From: a bacterium
Lineage (GTDB): Bacteria > Patescibacteriota > Patescibacteriia > UBA2591 > JAGGZP01
Length of the DNA stretch: 5,093 nucleotides
Assembly: GCA_021161965.1 (NCBI GenBank)
Contig: JAGGZP010000007.1
Location: forward strand, 1 to 5,093
Reading direction: 5' to 3'
Under the pieces are notes generated by a model. The model saw only the letters and a list, made by a program, of their open reading frames with translations. It did not search any database and had not been told where the DNA came from. Both the position numbers and the translations under genes were made by a program. Shown here piece by piece: positions 1 to 4,363 of the stretch. Numbering within the stretch: the stretch's first letter is position 1; the number at the start of each line of letters is the position of its first letter.

Positions 1-808
1 GTTTGCCATTTTTTAAAGCAATATTTTTAGCGCTAACATCAGCTCTATTTTTTATTCCATAAGTAATTTTTTTGGATTTTGGTTTTAATTTTTTTAAATT
101 TTTGTCATCGGCATTAAAAACTAGAATTCCATTTTTCGGTAATTTATTAATATACTTTTGAAAAGTTTTGATAATATGATTAAGATTTCGGTAATAATCA
201 AGATGATCTTTTTCAATGTTTGTTAAAACAATTATTTTCGGCTGAAGATTTAACATATGAGCTCGCCATTCGCAGGCCTCGACCACTAAAAACGCAGATT
301 CACGCGGATAAAGACGCGGATTTACGCGGATATTGAACGCGGATTTTCCTAAACGCGAATTTCCTTTCCATTGCGGAACCTTACTTCCGACAATTACTGT
401 TGGGTCAAAACCAGCTTTTTCCAAAATTAAACCAAGAATTGATGTTGTTGTTGACTTTCCATTAGTGCCAGAAATAGCAATTGTAAAATATTGCCGAGAA
501 AGCATACCTAAAAATTCAGGATAAGAGAATTGGGGAATACCAAGTTTTCTTGCTTTTATTCTTTCCGGATTATTTTCTGGTACAGCTGGTGAATAAATTA
601 ATAAATCTGTATCAGATGCTAAATTTTCTCTCTTATGTCCTTTAAATATTTTTGCTCCTTGTTTTCTTAAATCAGTAGTAATTTCTGACATTTTTAAATC
701 GGAACCAAAAACTTTTTTCTTTTTTGCTAACATCATTTTAGCAATTGCGCTTAAACCAATTCCGCCAATTCCGACAAAATAAATTTTTTTTATTTTATTA
801 AAATCCAT
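1..808 (-). CDS. murC: UDP-N-acetylmuramate--L-alanine ligase MurC (5' part, cut by window edge)
   Basis: Cytoplasmic ATP-dependent ligase that adds the first amino acid, normally L-Ala, to UDP-MurNAc in peptidoglycan synthesis. The frame is open from the ATG at 808 to the left edge, giving 269 residues of a family usually about 450 long; the end of the central domain and the C-terminal domain lie outside. Residues 8-20 hold the N-terminal Rossmann motif FVGIGGIGLSA, followed by GSDLK (35-39) and YSPAVPENNP (72-81). The ATP P-loop is GTNGKSTTT (114-122), where classic MurC has GTHGKTT. Later come VVEACE (175-180) and TNIEKDHLDYY (196-206). The N-terminal domain argues for MurC over MurD. A tandem repeat adds about 15 residues in frame at 157-171 without breaking the frame. 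No Shine-Dalgarno precedes the start. It lies downstream of the deacetylase, behind a terminator. Confidence 0.93.
   Translation of the reverse strand, partial: MDFNKIKKIYFVGIGGIGLSAIAKMMLAKKKKVFGSDLKMSEITTDLRKQGAKIFKGHKRENLASDTDLLIYSPAVPENNPERIKARKLGIPQFSYPEFLGMLSRQYFTIAISGTNGKSTTTSILGLILEKAGFDPTVIVGSKVPQWKGNSRLGKSAFNIRVNPRLYPRESAFLVVEACEWRAHMLNLQPKIIVLTNIEKDHLDYYRNLNHIIKTFQKYINKLPKNGILVFNADDKNLKKLKPKSKKITYGIKNRADVSAKNIALKNGK
292..360. repeat. Tandem array of the 8-base unit acgcggat inside murC
   Basis: On the plus strand acgcggat is exact at 302-309, 314-321, 324-331 and 337-344. Variants are acgcagat at 292-299 and acgcgaat at 353-360. Start-to-start spacings are 10, 12, 10, 13 and 16 bases. 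On the coding (minus) strand this reads as repeated atccgcgt. The 353-360 copy encodes part of the ordinary MurC segment NSRLGK, so it is probably native sequence that happens to match. The stretch 296-340 (45 bases, 15 codons, MurC residues 157-171) looks like added sequence, because removing it joins GKSAF directly to LVVEA as in normal MurC. I infer a mobile or expanding short repeat; no other copy occurs in this window. Confidence 0.85.
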
Positions 809-814
809 ATTTTT

Positions 815-823
815 ACTTTATCA
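815..823 (-). promoter_or_regulatory. Possible extended -10 element for murC
   Basis: On the minus strand the sequence reads TGA followed by TAAAGT, a 4/6 match to TATAAT with an extended TGn. It ends six bases before the murC ATG, the same spacing as the better murG promoter, so a leaderless transcript is possible. I see no convincing -35, since the upstream region is a T-rich run after the terminator. This is weak evidence by itself. Confidence 0.3.
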
Positions 824-851
824 AAAATAAAAAAGAAAAAAAGTCCTCTAT

Positions 852-878
852 ATAAAAAGCCCGCCATATGGCGGGCTT
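852..878 (-). terminator. Intrinsic terminator after the deacetylase gene
   Basis: A perfect palindrome at 857-878 has a GC-rich arm AAGCCCGCC, an ATAT centre and the matching arm GGCGGGCTT. On the minus strand it is followed by further T residues and then ATATA. The deacetylase stop codon (877-879) overlaps the base of the stem, so the hairpin forms right where translation ends. On the plus strand the hairpin is followed by TTAATTTTTT, so it could work in both directions, but no plus-strand gene enters it here. It separates the deacetylase transcript from murC, unless readthrough supplies murC. Confidence 0.85.
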
Positions 879-1536
879 AATTTTTTAAAATTTCTTTTAA
901 ACTAACAATTTTGTATCCTCTTTTTTGCAATTCTTTAATAATTATTGGCAAGGCCTGAATAGTTGCTTTTCTGTTTCCTCCACCATCATGAAAAACAATA
1001 ATTTCTTTATCTTTATTGCTTTTATCAATTAATCTTAACACTCTTTTAACAATCAATTTACTACCATCTTTTTTTCGTGCATAATACCAGTCATTTGAAT
1101 CAATCGTCTGCATTATTACTTTGTAGCCAAGGGAATTAAGAACTTTTTCTACTCTTTTATTAATACTCAAATAGGGTGGACGAAAATAAGTTAGTTTTAC
1201 GGAGTCACCGACTATTTTTTTAATTAATTTTTCAGTCTCGAGAACCTCTTTTTTGATTTGTTTATTTTTCAGTTTTGTTAAATCCGGATGATAATAAGTA
1301 TGATTACCGATTTCCGATCCCTGTTTAACGATTTTTCTAAGAATTTCTGGATAACGCTTTACCTGGCAGCCTAAAACGAAAAATGTTGCTTTAACTTTGT
1401 ATTTATCAAGTATCTTTAAAATTTTTTCTGTCTGTTTTAGCCAAGGACCATCATCAAATGTTAAAGCAACTATTTTCTCGTTAGCTGACAAAGGCAGAAA
1501 AACTAGTAAGAACAGTCCAAGAATTAGTCTTTTCAA
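877..1536 (-). CDS. Secreted CE4-family polysaccharide deacetylase (NodB domain)
   Basis: A metal-dependent deacetylase of carbohydrate esterase family 4, which removes N-acetyl groups from sugars such as peptidoglycan GlcNAc/MurNAc or chitin-like oligomers. The exact substrate cannot be read from sequence. Residues 1-18 form a signal peptide (MKR, a hydrophobic core LILGLFLLVFLPL, then SA before NEK), so it acts outside the membrane. The CE4 motifs are all present: TFDDGP (26-31, base and metal Asp), HTYYH (79-83, metal His pair), RPPY (119-122), DSNDW (146-150) and VFHDGGG (181-187, catalytic-site His183). At 219 aa it is a near-minimal single NodB domain. The start is TTG, fixed by a strong Shine-Dalgarno at 1542-1547. 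It has its own promoter and terminator and lies between murG and murC, which favours a cell-wall role. Confidence 0.93.
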   Translation of the reverse strand: MKRLILGLFLLVFLPLSANEKIVALTFDDGPWLKQTEKILKILDKYKVKATFFVLGCQVKRYPEILRKIVKQGSEIGNHTYYHPDLTKLKNKQIKKEVLETEKLIKKIVGDSVKLTYFRPPYLSINKRVEKVLNSLGYKVIMQTIDSNDWYYARKKDGSKLIVKRVLRLIDKSNKDKEIIVFHDGGGNRKATIQALPIIIKELQKRGYKIVSLKEILKN

Positions 1537-1540
1537 TTTT

Positions 1541-1550
1541 TCCTCCTTTT
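1541..1550 (-). promoter_or_regulatory. Strong Shine-Dalgarno fixing the TTG start of the deacetylase
   Basis: The minus strand reads AAAAGGAGGA, and AGGAGG ends five bases before the TTG at 1536-1534. The signal peptide begins exactly at this TTG (MKRLILG). This supports TTG as the true start; no better start with this spacing is visible. Confidence 0.85.
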
Positions 1551-1561
1551 AGATTACTTCA

Positions 1562-1590
1562 ATTGTATCAATTTCTTACTTTTTTGTCAA
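1562..1590 (-). promoter_or_regulatory. Sigma70-type promoter of the deacetylase gene
   Basis: On the minus strand a perfect -35 box TTGACA (1590-1585) is followed by a 17-base spacer and TACAAT (1567-1562, 5/6 of consensus). Transcription should start near 1555, giving a leader of about 19 bases that carries the Shine-Dalgarno. This is among the best consensus promoters in the window and shows that the deacetylase need not depend on murG transcription. Confidence 0.82.
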
Positions 1591-1621
1591 ATAAACTTTA
1601 ATTTTCAGCTACTTTATCAGT

Positions 1622-2683
1622 TTAAACGATTTTTTCAATTTCCTTAATTATATTTTCTATCGCGTTTTTATTTATTATTTGGCTGATATTTTTTGATAAA
1701 TCATTTTTCAAATCACTATTTTCAAGAATTTTTTTTATATTTTCTAATAAAATTTCCGGAGTTAAGCTTTTTTGATTTAAAACAACTGCTGCTTTATTTT
1801 TTCTAAAATAATTCGCATTTTTTTCTTGATGCGAATCAGGAATTGGAATTAAAATTGATGGTTTGGCCCAAAAAGATAATTCTGTTAAAGTTCCCATACC
1901 TGCGCGTGAAACAACTAAATCAGCTATAGCGTAAGCATCAGCCATTTTTTCAGACAAAAACTCATATTGATGGTAGCGATTCAATGACAATTGATTTAAT
2001 ATCTTATTCTTACCAGTTAGATGGATTATTTGACAAAATTTAATTAAGTCGGGCACAATTTTTAAAATCATTTCATTTATTTTTTTTGAACCAGTTCCTC
2101 CGCCAAAAATTAAAACTGTTGACAAATCTTTTTCTAAATTAAATTCTTTAATTGCTCTATCTTTATCCCCTTGTAAAATTTCTAGTCTAATTGGATTACC
2201 AGTTAAAATAGTTTTATTTTTGGGAAAATCATTAAGAGATTTCTCAAAGGTGACAGTTATTTTTTTAGCAAAAGGGGCTATCAGCCTATTAGCTAGACCT
2301 GGAACAATATCTTGCTGATGAATCAAAATTGGAACTTTTAAAACAAAAGCAGCGAAATTAACTGGCACAGAAACAAATCCGCCAGCAGAAATCGAGATAT
2401 CTGGTTTAAATTTTTTGATTAGAAAAATTGATTGAAAAAAACCAATAAAAATCAAAAATAAATCAAAAAAATTCCGCCAATCAAAATAGCGGCGAAGTTT
2501 CCCACTGTGAATTGAGGAAAAATAAATTCCTTGATTTTTAATTAATTGTTTTTCCGGCCAGGCCTTTCTTGTCCCAATAAATAAAAACTCACTTTCTGTT
2601 TTTTCTTCTTTTATTTTTTTAGCTAAAGCGATTAGTGGAACAACCGAGCCAGCCGTTCCTCCACCAGACAATAATACTCTCAT
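1622..2683 (-). CDS. murG: MurG, UDP-GlcNAc transferase making lipid II
   Basis: A GT28/GT-B glycosyltransferase that adds GlcNAc to lipid I to make lipid II on the inner face of the membrane. Its 353 aa match the usual family length. Motifs in order: glycine-rich loop GGGTAGSVVP (7-16), membrane-associating hydrophobic stretch around 71-90, SAGGFVSVPV (99-108), HQQDIVPGLANR (122-133), TGNPIR (161-166) between the domains, GGGTGSKKIN (194-203), and the UDP-GlcNAc site SRAGMGTLTEL (259-269) with Glu268, then KPSILIPIP (274-282) and HQEKNA (285-290). The first loop has Ser13 where textbook MurG (GGTGGH) has His. The start is the ATG at 2683, directly downstream of a TATAAT box and without a Shine-Dalgarno. 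No clear terminator follows. A divergent MurG-like transferase is the only real alternative. Confidence 0.9.
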   Translation of the reverse strand: MRVLLSGGGTAGSVVPLIALAKKIKEEKTESEFLFIGTRKAWPEKQLIKNQGIYFSSIHSGKLRRYFDWRNFFDLFLIFIGFFQSIFLIKKFKPDISISAGGFVSVPVNFAAFVLKVPILIHQQDIVPGLANRLIAPFAKKITVTFEKSLNDFPKNKTILTGNPIRLEILQGDKDRAIKEFNLEKDLSTVLIFGGGTGSKKINEMILKIVPDLIKFCQIIHLTGKNKILNQLSLNRYHQYEFLSEKMADAYAIADLVVSRAGMGTLTELSFWAKPSILIPIPDSHQEKNANYFRKNKAAVVLNQKSLTPEILLENIKKILENSDLKNDLSKNISQIINKNAIENIIKEIEKIV

Positions 2684-2689
2684 ATTATG

Positions 2690-2717
2690 ATTATAACAAA
2701 TTTTTTGCTTTAGTAAA
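2690..2717 (-). promoter_or_regulatory. Extended -10 promoter of murG, leaderless
   Basis: The minus strand shows a perfect TATAAT (2695-2690) preceded by TGT (extended -10), and TTTACT (2717-2712, 4/6 of TTGACA) 16 bases upstream. The hexamer ends six bases before the murG ATG, so the expected start of transcription falls on or beside the A of the start codon. It lies just past the terminator of the preceding operon, which fits independent murG transcription. Confidence 0.78.
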
Positions 2718-2731
2718 CTCTTATTAGAAAA

Positions 2732-2760
2732 TTTAAAAGGGCGCTTTAAGCGCCCTTTAA
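2732..2760 (-). terminator. Intrinsic terminator of the three-gene small-protein operon
   Basis: The inverted repeat pairs AAAGGGCGC (2736-2744) with GCGCCCTTT (2750-2758), with about five bases (TTTAA) in the loop. On the minus strand the stem is followed by TTTTAAATTTTC. It begins right after the stop codon of the 94-aa gene (2762-2764) and comes before the murG promoter. Confidence 0.85.
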
Positions 2761-2761
2761 T

Positions 2762-3046
2762 TTAAAACACAGGAACAGCAATCATAGTTGGATTAGGGAA
2801 TAGACCGAGTGCCCGGCAAACCTTTTCAATTGCTTGTTTTTCTGATTGCGCTTCAACTGGCCCGCCAATTTTTATTGAACAAACCGGCACTCGCCAAGTG
2901 TTCGGTCCAATTTTTTCTGGTCTTCCTAAAATATCATCCACCCGACTAAAACCAGCCAGCTGTTGATTGACTTTTTTAATCGCTTCTTCAGCTGATTTGG
3001 CAAAAACCTGAGCGGCTAATTCAGTCTGAATTACTTGATACTTCAT
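2762..3046 (-). CDS. 94-aa protein of unknown function with an internal duplication
   Basis: I do not recognise a family. The sequence divides into two similar halves offset by 50 residues, 1-33 and 51-83. V14/A16/S18/A22/I23/K25/V26/L30/F33 recur as V64/A66/S68/A72/I73/K75/V76/L80/F83. Each half reads as a beta stretch (YQVIQTEL, WRVPVCSIKI), a V-x-A-x-S turn and a helix (EEAIKKVNQQL, KQAIEKVCRAL); a last strand MIAVPVF ends the chain. There is no signal peptide or membrane segment, so it is probably cytosolic. The ATG overlaps the TGA of the 80-aa gene (ATGA), and AGGAGG at 3053-3058 lies six bases before it inside that gene's last codons, so translation is coupled. It is the last gene of the operon, before a terminator. 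Its region is about 41% GC by hand count, well above sampled murG. Confidence 0.85.
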   Translation of the reverse strand: MKYQVIQTELAAQVFAKSAEEAIKKVNQQLAGFSRVDDILGRPEKIGPNTWRVPVCSIKIGGPVEAQSEKQAIEKVCRALGLFPNPTMIAVPVF

Positions 3047-3285
3047 TTTTTCCCTCCTTTTTGATTAAAAATTGCATAAATCTGTCGCATTAATTTCTTA
3101 TAGATTTCCTTCGGTATCCAAAGTTTTTCTGGTTCGTAAAGCCGGCTCCCAGGAATAAAGCGACTTACTTCAACCGGTCTGCCATCTTTTCCTCTAACAA
3201 ATTTAATAGTAATATAGTCATTAATGATTGCAATCACTTTTTTAACTATTTTCTTCTCTCTTTCAACCTTGACTATCTTAATCAA
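3043..3285 (-). CDS. 80-aa basic protein of unknown function
   Basis: I do not recognise this protein. It starts at a TTG (3285-3283) with GGAGG five bases upstream, and its end is fixed by the ATGA overlap with the next gene. It is strongly basic: I count 21 Lys/Arg against 8 Asp/Glu. Residues 17-42 look like beta strands (VIAIINDYITIKFV, then GKDGRPVEVSRF), followed by a loop IPGSRLYEPEKLW and a helix from about 58 to 73. The basic, strand-rich first part plus a single helix would suit a nucleic-acid-binding protein, but that is only inference. There is no signal peptide. Its last codons (NQKGGKK) contain the Shine-Dalgarno of the 94-aa gene. It is the middle gene of a tightly packed three-gene operon, and its start overlaps the stop of the 43-aa gene by two bases. 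Confidence 0.8.
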   Translation of the reverse strand: MIKIVKVEREKKIVKKVIAIINDYITIKFVRGKDGRPVEVSRFIPGSRLYEPEKLWIPKEIYKKLMRQIYAIFNQKGGKK

Positions 3286-3413
3286 CTTTTCCTCCGAAAC
3301 AGAGAAACAATCGCTAATCTCATTGCCTCGCCAATAAAGGCAACAAACTCACAGCCAACAAAACCAAGGGCAGCAATAAGGCCCAATTTTTTAATATCAT
3401 GTCTTTTAGACAT
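3282..3413 (-). CDS. 43-aa single-helix membrane protein, first gene of the small operon
   Basis: A short gene that is easy to miss. The ATG at 3413-3411 has a near-ideal Shine-Dalgarno (AAAGGAGG, 3425-3418) four bases upstream, and the TGA (3284-3282) overlaps the TTG start of the 80-aa gene. The protein begins with a basic stretch (MSKRHDIKK) and continues with one hydrophobic segment, about residues 10-39. This contains glycines at 11, 17, 20 and 28, one Cys21, and acidic Glu22 and Glu29 one helical heptad apart; it ends with the basic RRKS. A single membrane-spanning or amphipathic helix is likely. The glutamates and Arg32 inside the segment suggest helix-helix packing or partner contact, not a simple anchor. 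No family is recognised. The ribosome site and coupled overlap make it more convincing than its length alone. Confidence 0.75.
   Translation of the reverse strand: MSKRHDIKKLGLIAALGFVGCEFVAFIGEAMRLAIVSLFRRKS
3286..3296 (-). promoter_or_regulatory. Shine-Dalgarno fixing the TTG start of the 80-aa gene
   Basis: GGAGG (3295-3291) lies five bases before the TTG at 3285-3283, within the last codons (RRKS) of the 43-aa gene. The TTG and the upstream TGA overlap by two bases. This supports coupled translation and the non-ATG start. Confidence 0.75.
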
Positions 3414-3417
3414 AAAA

Positions 3418-3425
3418 CCTCCTTT
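3418..3425 (-). promoter_or_regulatory. Shine-Dalgarno of the 43-aa gene
   Basis: The minus strand reads AAAGGAGG then TTTT then ATG. This is the strongest argument that the 43-aa frame is translated. Confidence 0.8.
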
Positions 3426-3429
3426 CTAA

Positions 3430-3447
3430 CTTGACTTTTAAATCAAG
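3430..3447. repeat. Short inverted repeat, possible operator
   Basis: CTTGA (3430-3434) and TCAAG (3443-3447) flank an eight-base AT-rich centre. The element covers the presumed -35 of the dprA promoter and lies in the leader of the minus-strand operon, where a regulator could affect both. The arms are only five bases long in AT-rich DNA, so chance is a fair explanation. Confidence 0.25.
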
Positions 3448-3461
3448 ATTATTAGTATAAT
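3431..3461 (+). promoter_or_regulatory. Promoter of dprA-topA
   Basis: TTGACT (3431-3436, 5/6 of consensus) and a perfect TATAAT (3456-3461) are separated by 19 bases, slightly longer than ideal. The expected start of transcription, near 3468, leaves a leader of about 10 bases with no Shine-Dalgarno before the dprA ATG. The -10 box lies on top of the opposite promoter's -10. Confidence 0.6.
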
Positions 3462-3484
3462 AACATAAAAATAGAAAATGTCAA
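3457..3484 (-). promoter_or_regulatory. Promoter of the three-gene small-protein operon
   Basis: On the minus strand a perfect TTGACA (3484-3479) is followed, after 16 bases, by TATTAT (3462-3457, 5/6) preceded by TGT (extended -10). An alternative -10 is TATACT (3459-3454), with a 19-base spacer. The -35 covers the start codon of dprA on the other strand. Transcription should start near 3450, giving a leader of about 35 bases with the Shine-Dalgarno near its end. Confidence 0.7.
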
Positions 3485-4353
3485 GGCCAAATATACAAAT
3501 TATAAAAATTACTGATAAAAATTATCCAAAACTTCTGAAAGAGATTTATGATCCACCAAAAGAAATTTATGTTTTAGGAAAATTAGAAGCAGAAGAAAAA
3601 TATCCTTTGGCTGTTGTTGGAACAAGAAAAATATCTAATTATGGAAAACAAATTGTTTCTTCGATTGTTAAAGATTTAGCAAAAATTGGTTTAACAATTG
3701 TTAGTGGGTTAGCATTAGGAACTGACGCTTTGGCTCATCAAGCAGCATTAGATGTTAATGGAAAAACAATTGCTGTCTTGGGGTCAGGGTTAGATATGAT
3801 TTATCCGAGAATCCACAAAAAATTGGCGGAAAGAATAATAAAATCGGGTGGAGCAATAATTTCCGAATATCCGCCAGGAACAAAACCGACAAAATGGACA
3901 TTTCCAGCAAGAAATAGAATAATTTCTGGTTTATCTTTGGGGGTTTTAGTTATTGAAGCACCGGAAAGATCTGGTGCTTTAATTACAGCACATCATGCTT
4001 TAGATCAGGGACGTGAAGTTTTTGCTGTCCCGGGAAATATCTATAGCCAAAACTCTGTTGGCTGTAATAACCTTATTAAACTCGGAGCAAAAGCAGTAAC
4101 TGATGCAAATGATATTTTGGAGGCATTAAGTCTAAATCTTTCTCTAGGAAAAGAAAAAATAATTAGACCAGCATCTAAAGAAGAAAAAATTATTTTAGAA
4201 ATTCTTTCAACATCAGAAAAGCCGATACACATTGACGAAATAATTAAAAAAAGTAAACTTGAAACAAATATCGTTAATTCAACTTTAACAATTATGGAAA
4301 TATCTAAAAAGGTCAAACATTTGGGAGGAGAATACTATACATTAAATTTCTAA
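3478..4353 (+). CDS. dprA: DNA-processing protein DprA (Smf)
   Basis: A cytoplasmic single-strand DNA-binding protein that protects incoming DNA and loads RecA during natural transformation. The Rossmann-like core is clear: VGTRKISNYG (47-56), SGLALGTDALAHQAAL (76-91), LGSGLDMIYP (101-110), SEYPPGT (129-135), FPARNRIISGLS (142-153), ERSGALITAHHAL (163-175), REVFAVPG (179-186) and GCNNLIKLGA (195-204). Residues about 231-290 form the C-terminal winged-helix domain often found in DprA. At 291 aa it lacks the N-terminal SAM-like domain of longer homologues. The start is the ATG at 3478. No Shine-Dalgarno is visible and the predicted leader is very short. topA follows after 10 bases, a common pairing in bacteria, so the two are probably cotranscribed. 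Confidence 0.95.
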   Translation: MSRPNIQIIKITDKNYPKLLKEIYDPPKEIYVLGKLEAEEKYPLAVVGTRKISNYGKQIVSSIVKDLAKIGLTIVSGLALGTDALAHQAALDVNGKTIAVLGSGLDMIYPRIHKKLAERIIKSGGAIISEYPPGTKPTKWTFPARNRIISGLSLGVLVIEAPERSGALITAHHALDQGREVFAVPGNIYSQNSVGCNNLIKLGAKAVTDANDILEALSLNLSLGKEKIIRPASKEEKIILEILSTSEKPIHIDEIIKKSKLETNIVNSTLTIMEISKKVKHLGGEYYTLNF

Positions 4354-4363
4354 ATTGAATTCA

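Noticed and set aside
292..360. CRISPR array
   Set aside because: Units are only eight bases with 2-8 base gaps; there are no spacers of normal length and no cas genes, and the array is translated as part of murC.
449..469. Reading the left-edge ligase as MurD because of its GTNGKST P-loop
   Set aside because: The N-terminal domain (FVGIGGIGLSA, YSPAVPENNP) and the VVEACE/TNIEKDHLDYY pattern match MurC.
333..524. A 63-codon open frame on the plus strand
   Set aside because: It lies wholly inside murC on the opposite strand. It has no ribosome site and no recognisable protein, and part of it is the repeat array.
1..808. Frameshift or pseudogene in murC caused by the repeats
   Set aside because: All 269 codons from the ATG to the edge are open, and conserved motifs are in frame on both sides of the repeat.
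1592..1624. Inverted repeat TAAACT/AGTTTA as a murG terminator
   Set aside because: The arms are only six AT-rich bases with a loop of about 21 bases and no good T-run, so stability would be poor.
3043..3284. UGA recoded as glycine (Gracilibacteria/SR1 code)
   Set aside because: Two genes end with TGA exactly where the next gene starts, and no conserved Gly in the recognised proteins is encoded by TGA.
4041..4316. A 91-codon open frame on the minus strand
   Set aside because: It is antisense to the well-conserved C-terminal part of dprA, with no promoter or ribosome site of its own.
4323..4330. GGGAGGAG as the ribosome site of topA
   Set aside because: It is more than 30 bases from the topA ATG, codes for conserved-looking residues near the end of dprA, and no start codon lies at a usable distance.
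4355..4357. In-frame TTG as an alternative topA start
   Set aside because: It would add three residues ahead of the typical MKLIIVESP start and has no ribosome site.
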